Source: Nodosilinea nodulosa PCC 7104
GTDB lineage: Bacteria; Cyanobacteriota; Cyanobacteriia; Phormidesmidales; Phormidesmidaceae
Direction of reading: 5' to 3'
DNA: 64,000 nt
NCBI RefSeq assembly: GCF_000309385.1
Contig: NZ_JH976537.1
Coordinates: 4,960,795-5,024,794, forward strand
Shown here one piece after another: positions 54,214-61,677 of the stretch (position 1 is its first letter; every line of letters begins with the position of its first letter). The position numbers and the translations under genes were made by a program. A model generated the notes under the pieces. The model ran no database searches. It was not told where the DNA came from and was given only the letters and a program-made list of their open reading frames with translations.

Positions 54214-54891
54214 ATGAACCTAGAGCAGATCGCCGACCAGCTTAAGAGCGAAGATTCCAAAGACCGTATGCTGGCGCTGGCATCGCTGCGAGATGTGCCT
54301 GCGGCCCAGGCCGCGCCGCTGATTCGGCAGGCCATCAACGATCAAAACCTGCAAATTCGCTCGATGGCGGTGTTTGCCCTGGGCCTGAAGCCCGACGAAA
54401 AGTCGTTTGATATTTTGATTGACCTGCTCAAGTCTGACCCCGACTACGGCATTCGCGCCGATGCGGCTGGGGCATTGGGCTACCTCGAAGACCCGCGCGC
54501 CTTTGAGACTCTGGTGCGGGCGTTTTACGAAGACACCGACTGGCTGGTGCGGTTCAGCGCGGCGGTTTCGTTGGGCAACCTGAAAGACCCCCGCGCCCAC
54601 GATGTGATGATGCAGGCGCTGCAAAGCAAAGAAACGGTGATGCAGCAGGCCGCGATCGCCGCCGTTGGCGAAATCGGTGATCTGGAGGCGGTAGACGAAA
54701 TTCTCAAATTTGCCCAGTCGGAGGACTGGCTGGTGCGCCAGCGACTGGCGGAAGCCCTGGGCCATCTGCCCACTCCCAAAACCGAACCCGCCCTGCGGTA
54801 TCTGGAGAAAGACTCCCAGTTTCAGGTGGCTGAGTCGGCCAGAATTTCGCTAACCCGACTTCACAACCGTAAGGTCAACCAAAGCGGGTAG
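54214..54891 (+). CDS. HEAT-repeat protein (NblB/phycobilin lyase-like)
   Basis: The 225-residue protein consists of about six HEAT or PBS-lyase repeats, for example LQIRSMAVFALGLKPDEK, YGIRADAAGALGYLEDPRA, WLVRFSAAVSLGNLKDPRA and WLVRQRLAEALGHLPTPK. Repeats of this length and sequence occur in NblB and in CpcE/F-type bilin lyases of cyanobacteria. A role in phycobilisome degradation or assembly is plausible, but any scaffold function would fit. No phycobiliprotein gene is nearby. Confidence 0.75.
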   Translation: MNLEQIADQLKSEDSKDRMLALASLRDVPAAQAAPLIRQAINDQNLQIRSMAVFALGLKPDEKSFDILIDLLKSDPDYGIRADAAGALGYLEDPRAFETLVRAFYEDTDWLVRFSAAVSLGNLKDPRAHDVMMQALQSKETVMQQAAIAAVGEIGDLEAVDEILKFAQSEDWLVRQRLAEALGHLPTPKTEPALRYLEKDSQFQVAESARISLTRLHNRKVNQSG

Positions 54892-54965
54892 ACAGCCCCA
54901 GGGCAGGTCATCCTGATAGGATGAGGGCACGGGCTAAACCTCGATCGCCGACGTTATCCAGTGCC

Positions 54966-55574
54966 ATGGTTGCTTCGCCGCAGTATCTCACCCCCGAAGA
55001 CTACCTTCAGCTCGAAGCTGAAAGCCCCATTAAGCATGAGTACTTTGGCGGGGAAGTATACGCCATGGCCGGGGCCAGCGATGGGCATGTCACCATTGCG
55101 CTTAACCTGGCGACCCTGCTCCGCAGTCATGTGCGCGGTACGGGCTGCCGGGTCTACATCTCAGATATGAAGGCGCGAATTGAAGCTCGAAACCGCTTTT
55201 TCTACCCCGATGTGATGGTGACTTGTGACCCGCGCGACCAGGAAACTGCGTCTTATAAGCGCTTTCCTAAGCTGGTGGTGGAGGTGCTGTCTAACTCTAC
55301 TGAAGCGTTTGATAGGGGCGACAAGTTTGCTGATTACCAAACTCTAGAGAGCTTAGAAGAATACGTGCTCATCAACACGCGCCACCAGCGGGTGGAGTGC
55401 TTTCGCCGCAATGAGGCGGGGCTGTGGGTCTTGCAGTATTATGGCCTCGAAACAGCTGCGCCCGAAACGGCCACGTTTAATCTGGAGAGCATTGGCTTTA
55501 CCGATACCATTGCGGCTCTGTATGAAGATGTGACGCTGGAGCCGTCTGAGGAAATTTCTGATACCAAACCTTAA
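54966..55574 (+). CDS. Uma2-family (DUF820) putative restriction-endonuclease-fold protein
   Basis: The 202-residue protein begins MVASPQYLTPEDYLQLEAE and has EYFGGEVYAMAGAS near residue 25. FYPDVMVTCD near 79 and KLVVEVLSNSTEAFDRGDK near 103 give the PD-(D/E)xK core, with a following KFADYQ. Uma2 proteins are very numerous in cyanobacteria and their function is unproven. The ATG at 54966 begins the family-typical start; the upstream frame adds unrelated residues. Confidence 0.85.
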   Translation: MVASPQYLTPEDYLQLEAESPIKHEYFGGEVYAMAGASDGHVTIALNLATLLRSHVRGTGCRVYISDMKARIEARNRFFYPDVMVTCDPRDQETASYKRFPKLVVEVLSNSTEAFDRGDKFADYQTLESLEEYVLINTRHQRVECFRRNEAGLWVLQYYGLETAAPETATFNLESIGFTDTIAALYEDVTLEPSEEISDTKP

Positions 55575-55624
55575 ATGAATGCCCCCGACAGCTTGTAGGT
55601 AAGCCATCGGGGGCGGGGGGGGCT

Positions 55625-55903
55625 TTACTCAATGAACACGGTTTTGGTGAGAATGGCCATCCAGGTTTGGGACTCGCCAGGGTGCCCCGACTCGGTGCTG
55701 GTAGGCGGCACGGGGATGGGGTCGCTCCAGTCGTTGGGGTCGGCGTAGCCGAGGGCGTGGAGGATTTTGATGGTGCGATCGATGGCGGCGAGGCTGCCGT
55801 AGAGCATGTGGCGCAACCGCTCGGGACGAGCTTGAGGGGTGCTACGTGAAGACGGCGGAAGATTAGATGCCCCGCTGGCATCTGGTTCGAGATATTCAAA
55901 CAT
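55625..55903 (-). CDS. Small conserved cyanobacterial protein
   Basis: The 92-residue protein begins MFEYLEPDASGASNLPPSS. It continues with RLRHMLYGSLAAIDRTIKIL and HALGYADPNDWSDPIPVP, and ends MAILTKTVFIE. The pattern HMLYGS..A.DRTIK.LH.LGYADPNDWS recurs, as I recall, in several small cyanobacterial proteins of unknown function. AAAGGAA lies 9 nt upstream of the ATG at 55903 inside an inverted repeat. An IS1634-type element has inserted about 250 bp upstream of its start. Confidence 0.65.
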   Translation of the reverse strand: MFEYLEPDASGASNLPPSSRSTPQARPERLRHMLYGSLAAIDRTIKILHALGYADPNDWSDPIPVPPTSTESGHPGESQTWMAILTKTVFIE

Positions 55904-55905
55904 CG

Positions 55906-55943
55906 GTTCTGTTTCCTTTACGTGGGTACGGAAGAAACAGAAC
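55906..55943 (-). promoter_or_regulatory. Inverted repeat around the ribosome site of the 92-residue gene
   Basis: GTTCTGTTTC (55906-55915) and GAAACAGAAC (55934-55943) are perfect 10-bp inverted arms with an 18-nt loop. The 3' arm in the transcript includes part of the AAAGGAAAC ribosome site two codon-lengths before the ATG, so hairpin formation would limit translation. Confidence 0.4.
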
Positions 55944-56153
55944 GCGAAAACCCTAGCCACCCACGCTTGAATTGCAAACTGAGGGGGCTAGGGTACGATG
56001 GACCTTAGCCTCGCAATCTGCCGGTCAGACTTGCGGGGTTAGCTGTCTGTTGGTGTTACCAGCACCTTCAGGCAGCGCTAAAGTTTTCGAGTTCTGCGTA
56101 AGCACCGCTCTGCTGAACGGCTTAAGGCAAAAGAATACTGGTACAAAAGCTTC

Positions 56154-56159
56154 CTGTCA
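56154..56159 (+). repeat. Target site duplication, left (CTGTCA)
   Basis: CTGTCA borders the left terminal inverted repeat of the IS and is repeated at 57954-57959 beyond the right one. Confidence 0.7.
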
Positions 56160-57953
56160 CTCCCGGTTCGCTCATTTCTAAGGTGGTTCGTCAGATACGG
56201 GCCCCAGCAGGGTGTAAATACTTACCGGGAAGTTGAGAGCCTTTAAGATCTGCTGCTGTAAAGGCGTCAGCTCCGTCAGATGGGCATAGGTCTGCCCTCG
56301 TGCATTCACCATGACTAGAGTAATGTCGCGAAAACTGGCCAACAGTAATTCGGCTGTCGGACGTGCCGTCGCCCGCTTGGGATTACCGATATATAGCCCT
56401 GAGAGGGTTTCTTGGTGACCAGCTAAGGCTTGACGCATCTGAAACTCCACCAGCGTTAACAGCCGCAACCCCATCGAGAGTAAGCGAATTAATCCCTTGA
56501 TATGGTCTTCACGCTGTAAGTACATCGGGGAGAGGGAGAGGGGATGCCCTTTGAGTCGGCTAAAGCTGTGCTCCACCAGATATTCTTGGCGGTAGACCGT
56601 CACGGCTTGAGGCAACGATAATGCCGCTGCGGGATGATTGGTGACATAGACCCGCCAGCCCAAGGTTTGCATCTGCTGGTTGATGGCCTCAGTTTCTAGG
56701 GTGCCATTCACCTGGAATCGACGGTGCTCCACCATCCGAGCCGGGCGGTCCCGGTAGCGACGCACAGCGTGTTGCTCCACCTGTTGTGAGTAGGTGAGTT
56801 GAACGTAGGCCTTGACCCGGTAGCGGGTGAGAATCGCCTCGGCGGCTTGCGCTAAGGCGACCTCATCGGGAAAGGCTTTCTGGCCGCGCCCCGATTGGTT
56901 GAGCGCCGCTAAGGCCGTCTGGGCGTGCTCAAGTCGAGCTTGGAAGGCCTGCTGGGCGGATTGAGCATAAGCCAAGGAGTACACGACCAATTGCCGCTCT
57001 GACCACGTCCAGGTGTGTCCGTCCCATTCTCCTGTGCGGGTCTGGGTCTGCTCATAGCCTCGGGCAATCAGCGCGGTGTGACCGTCGGCATAGTCGTAGT
57101 GAATCTCCTGCAACTCAACGGCCCCTTGCTCCACTGGGTCTAGGTAGGCCTGCATCGCCTCCGCCTTGAGTTGAGTCCCACCGAGCGGACAGAGATAGTA
57201 ATCGCCTGTGGCCTGGAGAAAGCAACGGGTCGCTAGACTGGCCATCTTGCTGTCACCCACGTAGAGCAACCCAGACTGACTGAGGGTCTGACGCACCTGC
57301 CCGATGGCCGGAATGTAGAGCGGGTCGTCGGCGCGCTGCCCGGAGACAATCTCGGTCGCTATCGGTAGCCCCAGCGGATCTAGCGTCGCCAGCATCAGCT
57401 TCAGTTGGGGCAGGTCGGGGCGATGGTCTTTGCTATGGCCATATTGGAACAGCCCTGACTCATTGACCGTCCAATCCCCGCTGACGCTGGTACTATCCAG
57501 ACGCAGCCGTTTGGGGTGCAGGTCATACACCTGAATCTGACGCTGATTCAACGCCGGTTCAAACAACGCCCATTGGGCATCATCACTGAGATATCGCAAC
57601 ACGCTTTCTAGGCGGTCGTCACTCAGGTCAAGGGCGCGAACCGGTTGCTGCAAGCCCTGTTGCAAGGTTTCCTGATGTCGCTCTACCCAGGCCTGCACGG
57701 GGTTTAACCGGTGATCCGCTTGGGACAAAATGTGGCTCAGCCAAACTATCACCACATGGCCTAAGCTGAGCCCCTGCCAGTTCCCATGGGTCGGAAAGTA
57801 GTCGTCGAGCAGGGGTTGCACGTCCATCCGCTGCAGTTGGGCCAGCAACAGGGGAATATCGTCAACCCGTTCGGTGATAACGGTTAGGGGGGTATCCATA
57901 GCCCTAACCTATCCCAATTGGCTGACCTCATTTAAAAATGAGCGAACCGTGAG
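56160..57953 (-). mobile_element. Complete IS1634-family-type insertion sequence (1794 bp)
   Basis: The element has 21-bp terminal inverted repeats: left CTCCCGGTTCGCTCATTTCT and right, read inward, CTCACGGTTCGCTCATTTTT, with two mismatches over 21 positions. CTGTCA flanks both sides as a 6-bp target duplication. It holds one full-length transposase gene on the minus strand. Intact ends, an open gene and perfect duplication suggest recent insertion. Confidence 0.85.
56178..57899 (-). CDS. IS1634-type transposase
   Basis: The 573-residue transposase begins MDTPLTVITERVDDIPLLLA. It has RLRLDSTSVSGDWTVNESG near residue 131 (first Asp), LLYVGDSKMASLATRCFL near 211 (second Asp) and YRQEYLVEHSFSRLKGHPL near 430 (Glu with the YREY-like context). 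This is the DDE layout of the IS4 superfamily, IS1634 branch. Full length and without stops, it should be active. It ends 18 bp inside the left end of the element. Confidence 0.9.
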   Translation of the reverse strand: MDTPLTVITERVDDIPLLLAQLQRMDVQPLLDDYFPTHGNWQGLSLGHVVIVWLSHILSQADHRLNPVQAWVERHQETLQQGLQQPVRALDLSDDRLESVLRYLSDDAQWALFEPALNQRQIQVYDLHPKRLRLDSTSVSGDWTVNESGLFQYGHSKDHRPDLPQLKLMLATLDPLGLPIATEIVSGQRADDPLYIPAIGQVRQTLSQSGLLYVGDSKMASLATRCFLQATGDYYLCPLGGTQLKAEAMQAYLDPVEQGAVELQEIHYDYADGHTALIARGYEQTQTRTGEWDGHTWTWSERQLVVYSLAYAQSAQQAFQARLEHAQTALAALNQSGRGQKAFPDEVALAQAAEAILTRYRVKAYVQLTYSQQVEQHAVRRYRDRPARMVEHRRFQVNGTLETEAINQQMQTLGWRVYVTNHPAAALSLPQAVTVYRQEYLVEHSFSRLKGHPLSLSPMYLQREDHIKGLIRLLSMGLRLLTLVEFQMRQALAGHQETLSGLYIGNPKRATARPTAELLLASFRDITLVMVNARGQTYAHLTELTPLQQQILKALNFPVSIYTLLGPVSDEPP

Positions 57954-57959
57954 CTGTCA
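57954..57959 (+). repeat. Target site duplication, right (CTGTCA)
   Basis: This is a direct copy of the hexamer at 56154-56159, immediately outside the right terminal inverted repeat. Confidence 0.7.
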
Positions 57960-58240
57960 ACTGTAAGAGTCGAGAATGGCACGATGCTCTAGCGGATATT
58001 TAGACTGAGTAGTTTTCCCTATCTAGTTTGTAGAGGAAGTTAGACAGATAGAAGCGATCCAATAGCTTGTTAAACCCCTAAGTTATTAATAAGGCAGTTG
58101 CTGGAAAAACTATCTGTCAGTATTCTATATCCTCAGAAGTGTTTTATGAATAACTTTTCAATCGTAACAGCACTGGACGATCACTTAGGTATCGGCTAGA
58201 GTTGGAGCGTTATCTGTTATCATTAACCTTGCCTTAATAC

Positions 58241-59740
58241 ATGAGCACTAATCTAAGCCAGATTCTTAAAAAGATAGATTTTGGAAATGAAGCTGGAGAT
58301 GACGTTCAGCCATCTGAGATTTTGAACTTTTTTGTTGAGCAGTCATCCTTTGAGAAGTTTCTCAACCCAACAAAAAGTATTCTTTTAGCAACTGCCAAGA
58401 AAGGGGTTGGAAAGTCTGCTTTGGTTCGATGGATTGATGCCAAAATTCATGAAGAATATGGAGATGATGTACTTGTTATTAGTTGCAAAGGTAGTGATTT
58501 GGTTCGCTCTAACTTCAAGCTCTCATCTGAGCTTAAGCTGCCAAATGACTATATCCGAGATTGGATGGTGAGAATCTGCGCTCTTGTAAATCGCCGTATC
58601 GGTGCAGAGTTAAATTTAGCACTTGGAGACGATGCAATTACTTTGGTCGAAAGTGCAGAGCTTGATGGCTTCAAGAGCCGGAATCTTGTATCTGCATTGA
58701 CAGATAGATTAAGGAAACTAATTCCGCAGCAAGTAAACGCTGAGAAGTTACATGCAACCAACGAAATAGAGCTTCTAAAGCGTTTTGATGGAAAGAAGGT
58801 ATGGTTCCTCGTGGATGATCTTGATGCTACTTATCAACGCACTGATCATGAGAATCTAGAGCTAAGCACTTTCTTTTCAGCATGTCGCTATCTTGCTGCC
58901 CAGGTCACTGGCATAAATTTCAGAATAACCATGCGAACTGACGTATGGCCTTTGATACGAAGATTTGATGAGTCGCTTGACAAGTTTGAGCAATATGTTC
59001 ATGACATTACTTGGAGTCAAGCAGACTTCCGAACGCTCCTCTCTAAACGGATAAAATATCAGATAGATTCTTTAAGCCTGGAGATTTCTTCACCACCTCA
59101 TTACTCAACAGAAATCGAGATGGAAGAGCATTACGTGAATCAAATTTTTGAGGCAAGAACAGTATGGAATAACAGCGAAAGACCTATGTATCAAATTATT
59201 TATACCCTTTCCTACTATAGGCCTCGGTGGGCTATTCAACTATGCAAATTTGCACAAGAAGAAGCTATTCGGAAGAAGCACGGGCTAATTGCCAAACAGC
59301 ACATAGATGCGGTTTGGGGTGAATATGGAAAGAAACGTATTAGTGATTTAATAGCAGAGCATAAGCATCAGTGTCGTGATGTGGAAGAGCTGATAAATGG
59401 TTTTAGAGGTGCAGAACGTCGGATGAAGCGGGATGAATTAATTCTATGGATTACTAATCACATAACAAATCACCTGTCACCTGTGATCGAAGGCAAGTTG
59501 GTGAGATCGCCTTTAGATGTTGCACATTTTCTTTTTAGATTAGGCTTTATCGTCGCTAGAGCGGAAAAAGATGACCAAAGATATGAGCATTATTTCTTTG
59601 CTGACATGCCTGATTTCCTTTCAAGTAGAACGAATCAAGACTTCGGTGTGCTTTGGGAAATTCATCCATGCTACCGTCAAGCTTTAGACATCCAAAAGCT
59701 CAATCAGTATCAGCAAAAGAGGAGCAATTATGCTAGGTAA
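58241..59740 (+). CDS. P-loop ATPase, Sll1717-type
   Basis: The 499-residue protein begins with a short domain containing PSEILNFFVEQSSFEKFL. The Walker A motif ATAKKGVGKSALVRW is near residue 50 and Walker B KVWFLVDDLDATYQ near 187. FRITMRTDVWPLIRRF near 228 is sensor-like. The C-terminal 250 residues are helical and may sense a ligand. It resembles the Sll1717 family of STAND- or KAP-like ATPases of unknown role. The gene is AT-rich compared with the rest of the window and stands alone beside an IS, a toxin-antitoxin pair and dispersed repeats, which points to transfer. A defence role is possible but unproven. Confidence 0.7.
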   Translation: MSTNLSQILKKIDFGNEAGDDVQPSEILNFFVEQSSFEKFLNPTKSILLATAKKGVGKSALVRWIDAKIHEEYGDDVLVISCKGSDLVRSNFKLSSELKLPNDYIRDWMVRICALVNRRIGAELNLALGDDAITLVESAELDGFKSRNLVSALTDRLRKLIPQQVNAEKLHATNEIELLKRFDGKKVWFLVDDLDATYQRTDHENLELSTFFSACRYLAAQVTGINFRITMRTDVWPLIRRFDESLDKFEQYVHDITWSQADFRTLLSKRIKYQIDSLSLEISSPPHYSTEIEMEEHYVNQIFEARTVWNNSERPMYQIIYTLSYYRPRWAIQLCKFAQEEAIRKKHGLIAKQHIDAVWGEYGKKRISDLIAEHKHQCRDVEELINGFRGAERRMKRDELILWITNHITNHLSPVIEGKLVRSPLDVAHFLFRLGFIVARAEKDDQRYEHYFFADMPDFLSSRTNQDFGVLWEIHPCYRQALDIQKLNQYQQKRSNYAR

Positions 59741-59780
59741 GTAGAGGCAAAAATCATAAGCCGATGAGGCTAATTGAAGT

Positions 59781-59864
59781 GCGATCGCAGCTCTCCTGTA
59801 GGTTGGGTTTCTTGCGTCAACCCAACAATCCCAGAAGGGCTTTGCTCCCAACCCATTGCAAGAC
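59781..59864 (+). repeat. Dispersed repeat family R, copy 1
   Basis: The copy starts GCGATCGCAG, contains GTAGGTTGGGTTTC, CAACCCAACAATCCCAGA and AGGGCTTTGCTC, and ends near AACCCATTGCAAGAC. It shares its order of blocks with copies at 60045, 60766, 62268 and 62774. Confidence 0.6.
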
Positions 59865-59865
59865 T

Positions 59866-59935
59866 GTATTGTATTGTATTGTATTGTATTGTATTGTATT
59901 GTATTGTATTGTATTGTATTGTATTAAATTAAATT
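59866..59935 (+). repeat. (GTATT)12(AAATT)2 pentanucleotide microsatellite
   Basis: Twelve perfect GTATT units (59866-59925) are followed by two AAATT units (59926-59935). The tract is intergenic, 125 bp after the P-loop ATPase stop codon. Such perfect arrays are prone to slippage. Confidence 0.95.
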
Positions 59936-60044
59936 AATGGTGTTTGGTTAGGTTTTTTCCTAAGGGAAACGCTGCGCGATCGCTAGTGCGATCGCATCTG
60001 CTGTAGGTTGAGTGAAGTGCCAGCGGAACCCAAATCTTGATAGA

Positions 60045-60114
60045 GCGATCGCAGATATTTTGTAGTTTGGGTTGACGCAGAAAACCTAACAGCATTTACC
60101 CTTTTCTCATTGCG
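60045..60114 (+). repeat. Dispersed repeat family R, copy 2 (diverged)
   Basis: The copy starts GCGATCGCAGAT and contains TTTGGGTTGACGCAGAAAAC and CTAACAGCATTTACCC. It ends CTCATTGCG. Confidence 0.5.
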
Positions 60115-60184
60115 TACCATCATCTACATAATAAGTTGATAATACAATGTTGACATTGAGAAAACACCGTTAATAGGTTCAGCT

Positions 60185-60415
60185 ATGGACTACCGAAACT
60201 ACATCACAATCGAACCCAACAAGCGAGGCGGCAAACCCTGCGTACGCGGCTTACGCATCACCGTTTACGAAGTGCTTGAGTACCTGGCTTCCGAGATGAC
60301 CGAAGCCGAAATTCTCGACGACTTTCCCGACCTGACGAGAGAAGACTTAAAAGCCTGCATTGCCTATGCCGCCGATCGCGAGCGTCGGTTTATGATCGCG
60401 CCCTTGTCAGCATGA
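60185..60415 (+). CDS. DUF433 antitoxin-like protein
   Basis: The 76-residue protein reads MDYRNYITIEPNKRGGKPCV and then RGLRITVYEVLEYLASEMTE and ILDDFPDLTREDLKACIAYA. This is the DUF433 winged-helix signature (GKPC.RGLRI.V), found as an antitoxin or regulator beside PIN-like toxins. The stop codon overlaps the start of the DUF5615 gene (ATGA, 60412-60415), indicating coupled translation. Confidence 0.9.
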   Translation: MDYRNYITIEPNKRGGKPCVRGLRITVYEVLEYLASEMTEAEILDDFPDLTREDLKACIAYAADRERRFMIAPLSA

Positions 60416-60744
60416 GGCTACTTTTTGATGAAAACCTATCACCCAAATTGCCAAATCGTTTGAGCGACCTTTTTCCAAATTCGCTTCATGTACGAGATAT
60501 AGACATGCAATCAAAAATTGACCCCATAGTTTGGGATTTTGCGAAAGACAACAATTTGATGATTGTCTCAAAAGATGCAGACATGCATGATTTAAGCCTC
60601 GTCCTTGGTAATCCACCAAAAGTCATTTGGCTTCGCCTTGGCAACTGCTCAACACAGCAAGTTGAAAATGTATTGCGTCGAGATTTTGACGCGATCAAAT
60701 TATTCTATGAAGATGAGAGCTTGTCACTGCTTGCCCTATCGTGA
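60412..60744 (+). CDS. DUF5615 PIN-like toxin protein
   Basis: The 110-residue protein begins MRLLFDENLSPKLPNRLSDL. It has LMIVSKDADMHDLSLVLG near residue 50 and PPKVIWLRLGNCSTQQVE near 68. These match the DUF5615/Mut7-C-type PIN-like fold, with acidic residues D6, E7, D56 and D58 as likely metal ligands. It is the toxin partner of the overlapping DUF433 gene and is expected to be an RNase. It is more AT-rich than the antitoxin gene. Confidence 0.85.
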   Translation: MRLLFDENLSPKLPNRLSDLFPNSLHVRDIDMQSKIDPIVWDFAKDNNLMIVSKDADMHDLSLVLGNPPKVIWLRLGNCSTQQVENVLRRDFDAIKLFYEDESLSLLALS

Positions 60745-60765
60745 TGTACGAAATTCTGAGCTAGT

Positions 60766-60853
60766 GCGATCGCAAATCTCATGCAGATTAGATTAACGAA
60801 GAAAACCCGACTATCCCGGAAGGATTTTGCTCTTAACCCATTGTAGTATTGCG
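60766..60853 (+). repeat. Dispersed repeat family R, copy 3 (split by MITE)
   Basis: The copy runs GCGATCGCAAATCTCATGCA, GATTAACGAAGAAAACCC, AGGATTTTGCTC, then AACCCATTGTAGTATTGCG, where the MITE begins. Sequence after the MITE resumes the repeat as TAGTTCTAGATT, which matches CATAGTGCTAATT of copy 4. Confidence 0.65.
60845..60853 (+). repeat. MITE target duplication, left (AGTATTGCG)
   Basis: This 9-bp sequence is repeated exactly at 61019-61027 on the far side of the MITE. Confidence 0.8.
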
Positions 60854-61018
60854 CTAATTGACTGACAAAATTTCTGATGTAGGTTGGTGTTGAGCGAAGC
60901 GTTCGCGTAGCGTCTCCAGGGGAGAAAACCCAACTCCAGTAAGGGTTTTGTTGGGTTTCGCCAGCTCAACCCAACCTACGGCAGCATATGGGTTTCAAGG
61001 GTTTTGTCAGTCAACCAG
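60854..61018 (-). repeat. MITE-like element, copy B (165 bp)
   Basis: Read on the minus strand it begins CTGGTTGACTGACAAAAC and ends TTTTGTCAGTCAATTAG; the ends are inverted repeats matching at 15 of 17 positions. A 9-bp direct duplication flanks it exactly. It carries GTAGGTTGGGTTGAGC-type interior sequence and no open frame. Copy A is at 12720-12859. Mobilisation would need a transposase encoded elsewhere. Confidence 0.8.
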
Positions 61019-61027
61019 AGTATTGCG
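61019..61027 (+). repeat. MITE target duplication, right (AGTATTGCG)
   Basis: This is an exact copy of 60845-60853. Confidence 0.8.
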
Positions 61028-61133
61028 TAGTTCTAGATTAACGGTGACTGTTGGGTTTTCTCTTAATGGAAACGATCCGCGAACGCTAGCTCAACCCAAT
61101 CTGCTGACTGCATGTTGGCTGAAGCGCAAAGCG

Positions 61134-61349
61134 TTAATTATACTCTCCAGGAAGATCGGTTTTTATAACAGTAACTCCACCAAATTTCCTTCCTGACATT
61201 CTCAATAATTCATCGCCTGAAAATTCAAAACCAAGCTTTAGTGCTATTCGCGCAACATCATCCGCCGTTGATGCATTGAGTACCTCACTCTTAAGTGCAG
61301 GTTCAGACTGCATTTTCTTTAAAAATGCCTCAAGCTGATCTAACGCCAT
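61134..61349 (-). CDS. Nif11-type leader peptide (possible RiPP precursor)
   Basis: The 71-residue peptide begins MALDQLEAFLKKMQSEPALK, continues SEVLNASTADDVARIALKLG and reaches ELLRMSGRKFGG. This is the Nif11 domain of cyanobacterial natural-product precursors and nitrogen-fixation-associated small proteins. A Gly-Gly followed by VTVIKTDLPGEYN suggests a leader cleavage site and a 13-residue core that contains Thr but no Cys. AGGA 9 nt upstream supports ATG at 61349. No maturase, C39 peptidase or exporter is adjacent, so the gene is an orphan. It may act with enzymes encoded elsewhere. Confidence 0.75.
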   Translation of the reverse strand: MALDQLEAFLKKMQSEPALKSEVLNASTADDVARIALKLGFEFSGDELLRMSGRKFGGVTVIKTDLPGEYN

Positions 61350-61677
61350 GTTTAAAATTCCTATTCTTATTGGCTGTTTATATGTTAAAAAAGAAGCCAT
61401 TACAGGCTTCAAGCAGATTCTACAATTCTTTCAAGATATCGGCAATGAGTAGACCTCCCAATTGTAAAGTTCTCTATTGAATTTTTAGGTTGAGTAAAGC
61501 GCTAGCGTAACCCAACTCCCCTAATAGTTTTGTTGCCCAACCACCTGCCTGAGCATCAGCCCCTTGAGCGTTGGCTAGCACCCGAGGCAATACATCACAG
61601 TTTGAGAAGATTAACCCCTCAAAATACAGCAAATAGTTAAGAGTAAAAGTAGTGCGATCTTTCTTGGGAGAAATGAC
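61350..61677. other. 328-bp intergenic region
   Basis: It contains a TAGGTTGAGTAAAGCGCTAGCGTAACCCAAC repeat fragment (about 61487-61518, quoted here in part as TAGGTTGAGTAAAGC) and AT-rich sequence that should hold the promoters of the divergent Nif11 and VOC genes. No gene is seen. Confidence 0.45.

Larger units (their letters stand above)
59741..60184. other. 444-bp repeat-rich intergenic region
   Basis: No gene is seen. The region contains one full copy (59781-59864), one part copy (59988-60044) and one diverged copy (60045-60114) of a GCGATCGCAG...GGGTTGACGC dispersed repeat. A GTATT microsatellite lies at 59866-59935. The last 70 bp are AT-rich and should hold the promoter of the toxin-antitoxin pair. 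Confidence 0.6.
60745..61133. other. 389-bp intergenic region made of nested repeats
   Basis: The region contains dispersed repeat copy 3 (60766-60853) interrupted by a MITE (60854-61018) and continuing at 61019. Further GGTTTTCTC and CTCAACCCAATC fragments follow. No gene is seen. Confidence 0.65.

Noticed and set aside
59866..59935. Pentamer array considered as a CRISPR-like repeat
   Set aside because: The units are contiguous 5-mers without spacers, so it is a microsatellite.
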